53,507 nucleotides of DNA from CAZFPA01 sp964520975 (GCA_964520975.1 CAZFPA010000009.1:1-53507), one strand, 5' to 3'. Counted from the first letter of the stretch, positions 15,549 through 25,263 are shown. Notes: generated by a model not told the origin, from the letters alone. A program made the numbers and translations.

Positions 15549-16041
15549 GTATATAAGGAAAGAACAGATAGAAAAACTGCAGCAGCAGTTCCCTAACCTC
15601 GTTTTTGACGCGGAGCAGGAGAAACCGGCTGTCTATGTACAGGCGGATGAGCTGCTGGCGGTTCTGCAATATGTTAAGGAGCAGGTGAGCTTCTCCTTTG
15701 ACCGCATGAGCAATCTGACAGCCGTGGATTACAAGGATTATTTCGAGATGGTCTATCATCTCTTTTCCCGTCGCTATTATACCTGGCTCACAATCAAGGT
15801 GAAGCTCGAGCATGATGCGCCGGAGATTCCGTCAGTTACACCGCTTTGGGAGGGTGCGAATTTCGAGGAGCGTGAGGTATACGACCTCATGGGCGTGAAT
15901 TTCACCGGGCATCCGGATCTGCGTCGTATCCTCATGCCGGATAATTATGGGGCTCATCCGCTGCGCAAGGATTTTGAGCCGTTAGAGCCAAAAATAGAAG
16001 GTGGGGTGCTCACATGGCAAAAACAGAACCATATATCCTAA
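15541..16041 (+). CDS. nuoC: NADH-quinone oxidoreductase subunit C
   Basis: 166 residues. Structural subunit of the connecting Q module, 30-kDa family. The signature appears as WEGANFEEREVYDLMGVNFTGHPDLRRILM, whose core EREVYDLMG is diagnostic, followed by HPLRKDFE. It is a separate gene, not fused to nuoD as in E. coli. The start overlaps the end of nuoB, and the last 28 bases overlap nuoD. Confidence 0.94.
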   Translation: MTKYIRKEQIEKLQQQFPNLVFDAEQEKPAVYVQADELLAVLQYVKEQVSFSFDRMSNLTAVDYKDYFEMVYHLFSRRYYTWLTIKVKLEHDAPEIPSVTPLWEGANFEEREVYDLMGVNFTGHPDLRRILMPDNYGAHPLRKDFEPLEPKIEGGVLTWQKQNHIS

Positions 16042-17111
16042 ACATGGGCCCGCAGCATCCGAGTACGCATGGCGTGCTGCAGGTACAGCTCGAGCTCGAT
16101 GGCGAGCATATCCTGGGCGCAAAGCCCATCATGGGCTATCTGCACCGGGGCATTGAAAAGCTCATGGAGTCGCGGACCTATACCCAGTGCGTGCCGTATA
16201 CGGATCGCCTGGATTACGTATCCTCGATGAATAACAATCTGGGCTTTTGCGAGACGGTGGAAAAGCTGGCCGATATCGAGGTGCCGGAGCGCGCGGAGTA
16301 CATCCGCGTGATCGTAGCAGAGCTCAACCGCATCGCGAGCCATCTCATCTTCATCGGTACGCTGATGATTGATCTCGGCGCGGCAACCGGTATGATCTAC
16401 GCTTTCCGTGATCGGGAAAAGATCCTCGATCTCTTCAATATCATCTGCGGGGCGCGCATGACCTTCCATTATATCCGCGTAGGCGGTGTATGTGCGGATG
16501 CGCAGCCGGAGTTCATCGAGGAGACGAAGAAGTTCCTTGACTATGTGCCGAAGATGCTCGACGAATACGACCGCCTCATGACGGGCAACGAGATCTTCTA
16601 TCATCGACTCAAGGGAACCTCGCCGCTGACACGCGAGGATGTCCTCAAGTACAGCATGTCGGGGCCAAACGTGCGCGCGAGCGGCGTGGACTACGATATC
16701 CGTAAGATTGACAGCTACAGCATTTATGATCGTTTTGATTTCGCTGTACCGCTTGGAACGAATGGTGATAACTGGGACCGCTATCAGGTGCGTTTCCATG
16801 AAATCATCGAAAGCGCAAAGATCATTCGCCAGGCCATCGACAATCTGCCGGACGGCGAGATTATGGCCAAGGTTCCAAAGGTGCTGCGGCCGCCAAAGGG
16901 AGATGTCTACCACCGGGTAGAGAACACCCGCGGCGAGCTGGGCTTCTATATCGTGAGCGATGGCTCCACGAAGCCGTACCGCGTGCATATCCGCCGGCCG
17001 TCCTTCGTGAACCTGCAGGCACTGGATACCATGTGCCGCGGCATGCTGCTGGCCGATTCCGTAGCAGCCTTCTCCACCATTGACCCGCTCATGGGCGAGG
17101 TGGACTGCTGA
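16014..17111 (+). CDS. nuoD: NADH-quinone oxidoreductase subunit D
   Basis: 365 residues. 49-kDa subunit that forms the quinone-binding pocket with NuoB; related to the [NiFe]-hydrogenase large subunit but without the metal-binding Cys. The opening MGPQHPSTHG, the pocket motif GYLHRGIEKL, and SMSGPNVRASG are all present. The C-terminus is the family's RRPSFVNLQAL and DPLMGEVDC. The ATG at 16014 lies inside the nuoC end with GGTGG before it. Confidence 0.96.
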   Translation: MAKTEPYILNMGPQHPSTHGVLQVQLELDGEHILGAKPIMGYLHRGIEKLMESRTYTQCVPYTDRLDYVSSMNNNLGFCETVEKLADIEVPERAEYIRVIVAELNRIASHLIFIGTLMIDLGAATGMIYAFRDREKILDLFNIICGARMTFHYIRVGGVCADAQPEFIEETKKFLDYVPKMLDEYDRLMTGNEIFYHRLKGTSPLTREDVLKYSMSGPNVRASGVDYDIRKIDSYSIYDRFDFAVPLGTNGDNWDRYQVRFHEIIESAKIIRQAIDNLPDGEIMAKVPKVLRPPKGDVYHRVENTRGELGFYIVSDGSTKPYRVHIRRPSFVNLQALDTMCRGMLLADSVAAFSTIDPLMGEVDC

Positions 17112-17157
17112 AGAGCAGAATGTTTTACAATATTGAAAGGATTAGGCAGGTGGAAAC

Positions 17158-18198
17158 ATGCACAACGGAATTTTGTACTCGATTGCTGTATGGCTCAGGG
17201 AGCTTATGCTGCCCGTCATCGGCAACGAGACCATCATAGATTTGATTATGACCGTCATCGGCATTGCAGTCTTGTTCAGCATCATCCTGACCTCGGCACT
17301 GGTATTCACCTATGGAGAACGTAAGATCTGTGCGTTCATCCAGGTGCGTATCGGACCAAACCGTGTAGGCGGCCGCTTTGGTCTGCTGCAGTCCGTGGCG
17401 GATATGCTCAAGCTTATGAGCAAGGAGGATGTCATCCCGAATGGCGTGGATTACTGGGTATGGGCGCTGTCGCCGATGCTCATCTTCGTGCCGTCCGCAC
17501 TTTTGTATACGGTGTTCCCGTTTGACGATGGAGCAATCTTCGCCGACCTCAACATCGGTATTTTCTTCGCTATCGCAGTATCCTCGCAGGCGGTGCTGCC
17601 GTTCCTCATGGGCGGTTACGCTTCCAACAGCAAATACGGCATGGTTGGCGGTATGCGTACCGTAGCGCAGATGCTGGCCTATGAGGTGCCGATGGTATTC
17701 GCGCTGCTCGGCATCATCATGATTACGGGCTCGCTGAAAATGAGCGCGATTGTCGACGCGCAGGCCAATGTCTGGTTCATATTCCTGCAGCCGCTGGCGT
17801 TCCTTATTTTTCTCATCACGGCATTGGTCGAGAGCAATCGGCCGCCGTTCAATATCGTTGAAGGTGAGTCTGAGATCATTGCCGGTCCGTTTACCGAGTA
17901 TACGGGCATGCGCTGGGCTCTCTTTTTCCTGGCAGAGTTTGCGAATCTGCTGTCCATCTCCATCATGACTACGACCCTGTTCCTGGGCGGCTGGCATGGG
18001 CCGGCTTTCCTGCCGGGCATGATCTGGTTCTGGATCAAGGTGCTTCTCATGGTGCTGGTTTTTCAGTGGATTGGCTGGACCTTCCCTCGCTTCCGTATCG
18101 ATCAGATGCTTTCCTTTGGCTGGAAGGTATTGCTGCCGGTAGCTCTGGTCAACGTCCTGCTGACGGGGATCGGCGTCTACATTTACAATTGGTTATGA
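17158..18198 (+). CDS. nuoH: NADH-quinone oxidoreductase subunit H
   Basis: 346 residues, the membrane subunit that links the Q module to the proton-pumping arm; about eight transmembrane helices. Signatures are ERKICAFIQVRIGPNRVG in the first cytosolic loop and SNRPPFNIVEGESEIIAG with the conserved acidic residues near the E-channel. The stretch EYTGMRWALFFLAEF is also typical. RBS GGTGG before ATG 17158. The 46-base gap after nuoD has no terminator. Confidence 0.95.
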   Translation: MHNGILYSIAVWLRELMLPVIGNETIIDLIMTVIGIAVLFSIILTSALVFTYGERKICAFIQVRIGPNRVGGRFGLLQSVADMLKLMSKEDVIPNGVDYWVWALSPMLIFVPSALLYTVFPFDDGAIFADLNIGIFFAIAVSSQAVLPFLMGGYASNSKYGMVGGMRTVAQMLAYEVPMVFALLGIIMITGSLKMSAIVDAQANVWFIFLQPLAFLIFLITALVESNRPPFNIVEGESEIIAGPFTEYTGMRWALFFLAEFANLLSISIMTTTLFLGGWHGPAFLPGMIWFWIKVLLMVLVFQWIGWTFPRFRIDQMLSFGWKVLLPVALVNVLLTGIGVYIYNWL

Positions 18199-18213
18199 TA
18201 GGAGGCAGTCAAT

Positions 18214-18621
18214 ATGTGGGGCAAGGGACTCATTGAAGGATTGGTGGTCACCTGGAAGCACTTCTGGGGCAAAAAGGAGACCTTTTACTATCCGGAACAG
18301 AAGCTCCCGATGACAGATCGTTTTCGCGGTGGTCATCTGGTGCTGGACGATAAAAAGTGCATCGGCTGCAAGCTCTGTGCTATGGGCTGTCCAAATGCGG
18401 CCCTGTCGCTGGAGGTCAGCGTCGATGAAAACAAGAAGCGCCATATGGAAAGCTATAATCATCAGCTCGGGCGCTGCATGTACTGTGATCTCTGTATAGA
18501 GGCCTGTCCGGTACATGCGATCCATTGGGACAAGAACTATGAGCAGGCATCGTATTTCAAGGAAGATATGTCTTATGATGCTGTAGTAGAGGCGAAAAAG
18601 AGGGGGGATCAAAATGAGTGA
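18214..18621 (+). CDS. nuoI: NADH-quinone oxidoreductase subunit I
   Basis: 135 residues. Ferredoxin-like subunit that carries clusters N6a and N6b. Both four-Cys motifs are intact: CIGCKLCAMGCP (residues 49-60) and CMYCDLCIEACP (about 89-100). It is shorter than the 180-residue E. coli form. In complexes lacking NuoEFG, this subunit is the likely entry point for electrons from a soluble donor. It overlaps nuoJ by eight bases. Confidence 0.95.
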   Translation: MWGKGLIEGLVVTWKHFWGKKETFYYPEQKLPMTDRFRGGHLVLDDKKCIGCKLCAMGCPNAALSLEVSVDENKKRHMESYNHQLGRCMYCDLCIEACPVHAIHWDKNYEQASYFKEDMSYDAVVEAKKRGDQNE

Positions 18622-19117
18622 GCTCATCAATGCAGCCGTGTTTTACGTGCTGGCGCTGGTGATCCTCCTGACGGCGCTGGGTGTGGTGCTCGGAAAGAAT
18701 CTCGTGCACAGTGCGCTGCTCATGACAGCTTCCTTTATCGGTGTAGGCTGTCTGTACATCGTGCTGCATGCTGATTTCCTGGGCGCCGTGCAGTTCATGG
18801 TGTATTCCGGCGGTGTGGCGATCATCATTGTCATGGGCATCATGCTCACGCATCGCTCGGAAAAGACTCCCTCGAGCCCGGATCATGATCATAAGCTGCC
18901 AGCCTTCGGCATCGTAGGGCTTTTTGCAATCCTGATGCTGACGGTTTACAGCTATTCGCCGCTGCGCACGACGGAATTCGTCGTGGAGGACACGGTGAAC
19001 GCACTGGCGGATATGATGCTGACCCATTATGTGCTGCCGTTTGAAATTGCGGCCGTGCTGCTGCTGGTGGCTATGATCGGGGCAATTATCCTGGCAAAAG
19101 GAGAGGATGAAGTATGA
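18614..19117 (+). CDS. nuoJ: NADH-quinone oxidoreductase subunit J
   Basis: 167 residues, five predicted transmembrane helices. The conserved segment is FLGAVQFMVYSGGVAIIIVMGIML in the third helix, including the Gly/Ser-rich part that forms a pi-bulge in structures. The loop after it (RSEKTPSSPDHDHK) is polar and variable. Starts inside nuoI after GGGGGG and ends with ATGA overlap to nuoK. Confidence 0.93.
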   Translation: MSELINAAVFYVLALVILLTALGVVLGKNLVHSALLMTASFIGVGCLYIVLHADFLGAVQFMVYSGGVAIIIVMGIMLTHRSEKTPSSPDHDHKLPAFGIVGLFAILMLTVYSYSPLRTTEFVVEDTVNALADMMLTHYVLPFEIAAVLLLVAMIGAIILAKGEDEV

Positions 19118-19425
19118 CCATTGGGCTTATGCATTATCTCGCTTTGGCGGCAATCCTGTTTGCCATTGGCTTATACGGCCTCTTTACCAAGCGGAATTTC
19201 GTAGCGATTCTCATGTGCATCGAGCTCATGCTCAATGCCGTGAATATCAATTTTATTGCATTCAACCATTTCATGCCGGTCAATGATCTCACCGGACAGC
19301 TTTTTGCTGTGTTTTCCATCATGGTAGGCGCAGCTGAGGTTGCTGTGGGGCTGGCACTGGCATTCCGTATTTATCATGACCGCGATACGGTCAATGTGGA
19401 TGAACTGAACAAGATGAAAGGATAG
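19114..19425 (+). CDS. nuoK: NADH-quinone oxidoreductase subunit K
   Basis: 103 residues, three transmembrane helices, the MrpC-related subunit. The membrane Glu residues important for proton transfer are visible in MCIELMLNAVNINF and VGAAEVAVGLAL. The ATG overlaps the nuoJ stop as ATGA. Length and motif positions are standard. Confidence 0.95.
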   Translation: MTIGLMHYLALAAILFAIGLYGLFTKRNFVAILMCIELMLNAVNINFIAFNHFMPVNDLTGQLFAVFSIMVGAAEVAVGLALAFRIYHDRDTVNVDELNKMKG

Positions 19426-19439
19426 GAGGAGATTAGAAG

Positions 19440-21344
19440 ATGTTTCATGAATTCGCACTTGAACATGCCTGGCTGATCCCACTGCTACCGGCCATCGCGT
19501 TCGTCATCATCGGCATGGTCATCCGGCCCTTCGGCAAGCTGTCGGCGGCCACGGCCATCACCATGAGCTTCATCAGCTTCCTGCTCGCACTGGGCGTTGC
19601 GTGGTCGGTGGTCAACATGGGCATCACCGTGGAAAACCCGTTCGTGCAGCGGATTCCCTGGATGCACATCGGCAGTGTGCAGGTCGATATGGGCGTGCTC
19701 ATCGATCCACTCACCGCTATGATGCTGGTCGTCGTGTCGACGGTGTCCATGCTGGTGCAGATCTATTCCGTAGGCTATATGGAAGGCGATCCTGGCTATG
19801 GCCGGTTCTTTTCCTTCCTGTCGCTGTTTGCGGCGTCGATGCTGGGGCTGGTGCTCGCGGTGAACTTCCTGGAAATGTATGTTTTCTGGGAGCTCGTCGG
19901 CTTGTGCTCGTATCTGCTCATCGGATTTTATTACCATCGCATTTCGGCGCGTGAGGCGGCCAAGAAGGCCTTCATCACGACGCGTGTCGGTGATTTCGGT
20001 CTGCTGCTGGGCATCCTGCTGCTGCAGATTACCTTTGGAACGCTGGATTTCATCGCGTTGAAGGAAATCATTCCGGCGTATATTCTGGCGGCTGGTACGG
20101 GTTTCATGACCGTAGTGGCTCTGCTGATCTTCATTGGACCTATCGGTAAATCCGGTCAGTTCCCGCTGCATGTGTGGCTGCCGGATGCCATGGAGGGCCC
20201 GACACCGGTGTCGGCACTCATCCATGCGGCTACCATGGTCGTCGCTGGTGTCTATCTCGTGGCGCGCGCGTACTTTATGTTCAGCGAGCTGCCGCTTGTA
20301 ATGAATTTCATCGCCTGGCTGGGTGCCTTCACGGCCTTCTTTGCCGCGAGCATCGCGTTTACCCAGCGGGCCATCAAGCGAATCCTGGCGTATTCAACCA
20401 TCAGTCAGCTCGGCTATATGATGCTGGCCCTTGGTGTCGGATCGCTGACCGCCTCCATGTTCCATCTCATGACGCATGCTTTTTTCAAGGCGCTGCTGTT
20501 CCTCTGTGCAGGTGCGGTAATGCACGCGATGAGCGATGAGGCGGATATTTTCAAGATGGGCGGACTCAGAAAGCGCATGCCGGTCACCTTTGCTACGATG
20601 ACCATTGGTGTGCTGGCGATTTCGGGGCTGCCGCCGTTCGCGGGCTTTTTCTCCAAGGATGAGATCCTTGGTGCTGCGGCCGCGGTAAGCACGCCGCTCT
20701 ATGTGCTCGCAACGCTCACGGCGTTCATGACGGCCTTCTATATGGCCCGGCTGCTGTTTGTAGCTTTCATGGGCGAGCCGGCCAATCCGGATTGCAAGGC
20801 GCATGAGGTATCCTGGTTCATGCGGGTGCCGCTCATCATCCTGGCCGCACTGGCCGTTGTGAGCGGTCTCTGGGGACATCTGGCCGGCTTTGGCGACTGG
20901 GTGCGCTTCGGAGCGCCGGAGCATGGCGGCATCGATCTCACGATAGCGGCTGTTTCGACGGTGCTTTCGTTGGCTGCTCTGTGGCTGGCCTGGAATATTT
21001 ACGTCACAAAGCGCTGGTCCTCGGATGCGATTGCGAAAAAGTTCGGCGTACTCTACACGCTGAGCTTCCATAAATACTATATTGATGAATTCTATGCGCT
21101 GCTCACGAAATACCTTGTTGATGGCGTGGGGAAGATCCTCTATTGGATTGATATCTACATTGTCGATGGCATCGTGAACAGCCTGGCGTATTTCGTAGGC
21201 TTCTGCAGCAAGCTCTTCACCAGAGCGCAGACGGGACAGGCCCAGCAGTATGTGGCTGTGTTCTTCTGCGGTGTGATTCTGCTGGTGGCTTACAGCCTTT
21301 TCTACGCGCATAAGATTCTGGTGCTGCTGGGAGGTGCTTTTTAA
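19440..21344 (+). CDS. nuoL: NADH-quinone oxidoreductase subunit L
   Basis: 634 residues. Largest proton-pumping, Mrp-antiporter-like subunit, at the end of the membrane arm. Family blocks: MYVFWELVGLCSYLLIGFY (acidic Glu of helix 5), PLHVWLPDAMEGPTPVSALI, and LAYSTISQLGYMMLALG. The C-terminal part (residues about 520-630) holds the long lateral helix region. RBS TAGGAGGAG before ATG 19440; the stop TAA shares its last A with the ATG of nuoM. Confidence 0.96.
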   Translation: MFHEFALEHAWLIPLLPAIAFVIIGMVIRPFGKLSAATAITMSFISFLLALGVAWSVVNMGITVENPFVQRIPWMHIGSVQVDMGVLIDPLTAMMLVVVSTVSMLVQIYSVGYMEGDPGYGRFFSFLSLFAASMLGLVLAVNFLEMYVFWELVGLCSYLLIGFYYHRISAREAAKKAFITTRVGDFGLLLGILLLQITFGTLDFIALKEIIPAYILAAGTGFMTVVALLIFIGPIGKSGQFPLHVWLPDAMEGPTPVSALIHAATMVVAGVYLVARAYFMFSELPLVMNFIAWLGAFTAFFAASIAFTQRAIKRILAYSTISQLGYMMLALGVGSLTASMFHLMTHAFFKALLFLCAGAVMHAMSDEADIFKMGGLRKRMPVTFATMTIGVLAISGLPPFAGFFSKDEILGAAAAVSTPLYVLATLTAFMTAFYMARLLFVAFMGEPANPDCKAHEVSWFMRVPLIILAALAVVSGLWGHLAGFGDWVRFGAPEHGGIDLTIAAVSTVLSLAALWLAWNIYVTKRWSSDAIAKKFGVLYTLSFHKYYIDEFYALLTKYLVDGVGKILYWIDIYIVDGIVNSLAYFVGFCSKLFTRAQTGQAQQYVAVFFCGVILLVAYSLFYAHKILVLLGGAF

Positions 21345-22873
21345 TGGGAGGATTTCCTTTATTGTCCACCGTCCTGCTGTCACCGATAGCGGCTGCGCTG
21401 CTGCTGTGCTTCATCTCCAAGGAGGCGAAGGAATCCGTAAGGATCATTGCGGCGGGCGCCATGACCATTTCACTGGCCTTGACGGTTTTTGCTTACTTTA
21501 CCTATGATATTTCCGTCGGTGGCATGCAGTTCACCGAGAATATTCCCTGGATCAAGGATTTGGGCGTAGCCTATTCCCTAGGGGTCGATGGTATATCGCT
21601 GCCGATGCTGCTGCTGACAGATCTCATCGGTCTGGCCGCGGTGTTCAGCTCCTGGAATATCGATAAGCGGCCGAAGGAATTTTTCATTCTGCTGCTCATC
21701 CTCATCGCGGGTGTCACGGGAACCTTCATTGCGCGGGATCTCTTCATCTTCCTGCTCTGCTATGAGGTTGTGGTCATCCCGATTTATATCATGGTCATTA
21801 TCTGGGGCTCGACAAAGCGGGTCACGAAAGAATATGCGGGCATGAAGCTCACGATTTATCTGCTCATGGGGTCGGCGTTCATGCTGGTCGGCGTAGTAGC
21901 GCTGTATCTGCAGGCATTTCCGGCACACATGCGTACTTTCGATATGGAAGCGCTGGCGATGGCCAGCCAGCTCGGAAATTTCAGCGAGACCTTCCAGATC
22001 TTTGCTTTTTTCCTGCTGCTGCTGGGCTTTGGCTCGCTGCTTTCCATGTTCCCGTTCCACAGCTGGTCGCCAGACGGCTATGCCGGCGCGCCGACAGCTG
22101 TATCCATGATCCATGCGGGCGTGCTGAAAAAAATCGGCGGCTATGGTCTTATCCGGCTGGGCCTCCTGGTGCTGCCACTGGGCGCGAAGTTCTGGGCACC
22201 GCTCATTGCGGGGCTCGCGATGATCAATGTGCTCTATGCGGCCTATATCGCACTCGTGCAGAAGGATCTGAAGTACGTAATCGGATATTCCTCGGTTTCG
22301 CACATGGGCTATGTACTGCTGGGCTTTGCCGCATTGAATGTCATCAGTATCAGTGGTGCGGTGGCAAACATGGTGGCGCATGGTGTGATGAGCGCACTCT
22401 TCTTCTCCATGATCGGTTATGTGTATGAAAAGACGCATATGCGCAGCGTGACAGAGCTGCGGGGCCTGGCGCATCAGATGCCGCGGGTGGCCGTAGGCTT
22501 CATGCTGGCAGGTATGGCTTCCGTTGGCCTGCCGGGTCTCATCGGCTTCGTTCCTGAATTTACGATTTTTGTCGGTTCCTTTGGCGTGTATCCGATTTTT
22601 GCCATCCTGGCGATTTCGGGCATCATCTTCACCGCTCTTTATACCCTGCGCGTTCTGGCCAAGGTATTGTTCGGACCAAAGGATACGCGCTTTGATGCTT
22701 TCCGTGATGCGCGTGGCGTAGAAATGATGCCGCTCATCCTTCTCGGTGTCGTGCTGGTGGGCTTCGGCCTGTTCCCGCAGGTGCTTATGGGGGTTGTAGG
22801 CTCTGGTGTTGAGCCGCTGCTGCCGCTGTTGAATCACATTGCGGATGCACCGACGCTGTTAGGGGGTATCTGA
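21344..22873 (+). CDS. nuoM: NADH-quinone oxidoreductase subunit M
   Basis: 509 residues, the second antiporter-like proton-pumping subunit, about 14 helices. Typical blocks are LCYEVVVIPIYIMV with the essential Glu, FHSWSPDGYAGAPTAVSMI, and YSSVSHMGYVLLGF with the lysine-containing helix nearby. Start overlaps nuoL by one base; stop is two bases before the nuoN ATG. Confidence 0.95.
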   Translation: MGGFPLLSTVLLSPIAAALLLCFISKEAKESVRIIAAGAMTISLALTVFAYFTYDISVGGMQFTENIPWIKDLGVAYSLGVDGISLPMLLLTDLIGLAAVFSSWNIDKRPKEFFILLLILIAGVTGTFIARDLFIFLLCYEVVVIPIYIMVIIWGSTKRVTKEYAGMKLTIYLLMGSAFMLVGVVALYLQAFPAHMRTFDMEALAMASQLGNFSETFQIFAFFLLLLGFGSLLSMFPFHSWSPDGYAGAPTAVSMIHAGVLKKIGGYGLIRLGLLVLPLGAKFWAPLIAGLAMINVLYAAYIALVQKDLKYVIGYSSVSHMGYVLLGFAALNVISISGAVANMVAHGVMSALFFSMIGYVYEKTHMRSVTELRGLAHQMPRVAVGFMLAGMASVGLPGLIGFVPEFTIFVGSFGVYPIFAILAISGIIFTALYTLRVLAKVLFGPKDTRFDAFRDARGVEMMPLILLGVVLVGFGLFPQVLMGVVGSGVEPLLPLLNHIADAPTLLGGI

Positions 22874-22875
22874 CA

Positions 22876-24303
22876 ATGAATTTTTTAGCGATTAGCACGG
22901 AAATCGGTATTCTCGTCCTGGCACTGTTTGTCATGGCGGTAGACCTGATCCTGCCAAAGCAGGAAACACGCAAGAGTGTGGCCTGCATTACGATCTGCGG
23001 TCTCATTGCGCTGCTTCTCTACAGCTTCACGCAGTATCATTTCGATGGCAGTTCCTATTTCTATCAGAATCTTTATTTCGTTGATAATTACGCGATTTTC
23101 TTCAAACAGCTCTTTATGGTGGCGGTGCTCTTCACGATTCTGTTTTCACAGGATTATGCGCAGGCGCTGCTGCGCTATCGCGGCGAGTTCTATTCGCTGC
23201 TGCTGTTTGCATTGCTGGGCATGTGCGTCCTGGCCTCGGCCACGGATTTCCTCACGGCTTTCGTGGGACTGGAGCTCATGACCATTTCCTTTTACATTCT
23301 GGTTGGCGCACGTATGTCCTCGGCGAATTCGAGCGAGGCTGCAGTGAAATACCTGGTGGTTGGTTCGGCCTCAACGGCGGTCATGCTCTATGGTATCAGC
23401 CTGGTGTACGGCTCGACGGGCAGCATCCTCTTTGAGGAAATCTGCCGCAATCCGCATCTGCTTTATGCTACAAGCATTGCGGGCATCACGATGATACTCA
23501 TCGGCTTTTTCTTCAAGCTTTCGGTGATCCCGTTCCACATGTGGGCACCGGATGTCTATCAGGGAGCACCAACTCCGGTGACGGCTCTGCTGGCTATGGG
23601 CTCTAAGGCCGCTGGCCTGGCTGTGCTCATGCGTGTACTCTATACGGCCTTCCCGATGATGGGCGCCTACTGGCTGCCGATTCTGGCGGTATTCTCGGCT
23701 GTCTGCATGATTGGCGGCAATGTCATGGCCATCAAGCAGAAGGATCTTAAGCGCATGCTGGCGTATTCCTCTATCGCGCAGGCCGGCTATATGATGGTCG
23801 GTATCGTGGCGGCAGATATGCCGGGCATGAAGGCGGTGCTGTTCTACGCCATGCTGTATGTGTTCGCGAATGTCGGTGCCTTTGCGGTGCTGGCTGTAGT
23901 GGATCAGCAGAAGGGCGCAACGGACCGTCAGGCGGTCCAGGGGCTCGCAAAATCAGCACCGATTCTGGCTGCTGTCATGACGATTTCCCTGCTGTCCATG
24001 GCGGGCATTCCGCCGACGGCTGGCTTCGCCGGCAAGATCTATCTCTTTACCGCAGTAGTGGAACGCGGCTATCTCTGGCTTGCCTTTGTGGGGTTTGTGA
24101 TGTCGATGATTTCCGTTTACTACTATCTGCTGGTAGCCAAGGCTATGTATCTTGGTGAGGACCGGGAAAACACCCGCATCCATATCTCCGGCGCAGTACG
24201 GGCTTCCGTTCTGCTCAGCGTTCTTGGCACGATTGCCATCGGCGTATGTCCGGAGCAGCTTGCAAACATTACAAATATCGCTGCACAGACCTTTATGCGG
24301 TGA
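22876..24303 (+). CDS. nuoN: NADH-quinone oxidoreductase subunit N
   Basis: 475 residues, third antiporter-like subunit. Recognised by FVGLELMTISFYILVGA, FHMWAPDVYQGAPTPVTAL and LAYSSIAQAGYMMVG, each with the expected charged membrane residue. It closes the operon: a strong terminator follows 8 bases after the stop. No nuoE, nuoF or nuoG homologue follows. Confidence 0.95.
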   Translation: MNFLAISTEIGILVLALFVMAVDLILPKQETRKSVACITICGLIALLLYSFTQYHFDGSSYFYQNLYFVDNYAIFFKQLFMVAVLFTILFSQDYAQALLRYRGEFYSLLLFALLGMCVLASATDFLTAFVGLELMTISFYILVGARMSSANSSEAAVKYLVVGSASTAVMLYGISLVYGSTGSILFEEICRNPHLLYATSIAGITMILIGFFFKLSVIPFHMWAPDVYQGAPTPVTALLAMGSKAAGLAVLMRVLYTAFPMMGAYWLPILAVFSAVCMIGGNVMAIKQKDLKRMLAYSSIAQAGYMMVGIVAADMPGMKAVLFYAMLYVFANVGAFAVLAVVDQQKGATDRQAVQGLAKSAPILAAVMTISLLSMAGIPPTAGFAGKIYLFTAVVERGYLWLAFVGFVMSMISVYYYLLVAKAMYLGEDRENTRIHISGAVRASVLLSVLGTIAIGVCPEQLANITNIAAQTFMR

Positions 24304-24310
24304 GTATAGA

Positions 24311-24356
24311 CCAATAGAAAACGCCTGTCCCTTGTGGGGCAGGCGTTTTCTATTGG
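24311..24356. terminator. Bidirectional terminator between nuoN and nfo
   Basis: A near-perfect stem of about 20 bp, beginning CCAATAGAAAACGCCTG and ending CAGGCGTTTTCTATTGG, serves both convergent genes. Confidence 0.92.
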
Positions 24357-24360
24357 GGCG

Positions 24361-25197
24361 TTATTCCGCTGTATAGCGGCTGCGCAGCAGGGCGATTTCC
24401 CTTGCGTAGCCATCGTGGTCGTTCGGTGTTTCCAGGATGAAGGGGAGGTGGGCGAGGGCCGGATGATTGATGACGCGTGTAAGGGCGTCAAGGCCGATGC
24501 AGCCTTCGCCGATGCGTGCGTGGCGATCCTTGTGACTTCCCAGGGGATTGAGGCTGTCGTTCAGATGGATGGCCTTCAGGCGGGAAAGGCCGATGCTCTT
24601 GTCAAAGCTGGTGAGTACGCCATCGAGGTCGTTTACGATATCGTAGCCGCCGTCCCAGACATGGCAGGTATCGAGGCAGACGCCCAGCTGGTCGCTGCAG
24701 TGTACCTGCTCGATGATAGCCGCGATTTCCTCAAAGCTGCGGCCAACCTCAGTACCTTTGCCGGACATGGTCTCCAGCAGTACGGTCGTCGTCTGTCCGG
24801 TGGTGAGCACTTCGTTCAGCAGCCCGGCAATGCGTGCAATGCCTGCTTCGGCACCCTGGCCTACGTGGCTGCCGGGGTGGAAATTGTAGAAATTTCCCGG
24901 TGTACGTTCCAGGCGCTGCAAGTCGTCCAGCATGGTCTCACGCGCAAACACGCGCAGGTTTTCCTTGGCGGCACAGGGGTTCAGCGTGTAAGGGGCATGA
25001 GCGACAAGCGTCCCGATGCCGTGTTCCTTTTTCAGAGCGAGGAAGGCGGTGAGATCCGCATCATCAATGTCCTTGGCTCTTCCGCCCCGCGGGTTACGGG
25101 TAAAGAAGGCAAAGACATCCGCCTGCAGGTCCAACGCCTCTTTCCCCATAGCAAGATATCCCTTGCTGGAAGATAAATGGTTTCCTATATGAAGCAT
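24361..25197 (-). CDS. nfo: Endonuclease IV (AP endonuclease)
   Basis: 278 residues, TIM-barrel enzyme with three Zn ions that cuts 5' of abasic sites in base-excision repair. The start MLHIGNHLSSSKG, the Zn-binding NFHPGSHVG, VLLETMSGKGTEVG, GVCLDTCHVWDGGYD and HLNDSLNPLGSHKDRHARIGEG blocks are all intact and in order. A good AAAGGAG precedes ATG 25197. Single-gene unit with its own promoter upstream. Confidence 0.96.
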   Translation of the reverse strand: MLHIGNHLSSSKGYLAMGKEALDLQADVFAFFTRNPRGGRAKDIDDADLTAFLALKKEHGIGTLVAHAPYTLNPCAAKENLRVFARETMLDDLQRLERTPGNFYNFHPGSHVGQGAEAGIARIAGLLNEVLTTGQTTTVLLETMSGKGTEVGRSFEEIAAIIEQVHCSDQLGVCLDTCHVWDGGYDIVNDLDGVLTSFDKSIGLSRLKAIHLNDSLNPLGSHKDRHARIGEGCIGLDALTRVINHPALAHLPFILETPNDHDGYAREIALLRSRYTAE

Positions 25198-25235
25198 GCT
25201 ATGATTCTCCTTTGATTGTTATTATCAATAGAGAT

Positions 25236-25263
25236 ATCATAGCATGAAATGAGGGAATGTCAA
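25236..25263 (-). promoter_or_regulatory. Sigma-A promoter for nfo
   Basis: Minus strand: TTGACA (25263-25258), 16-base spacer, TATGAT (25241-25236). It starts about 30 bases before the nfo ribosome site. Confidence 0.7.
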
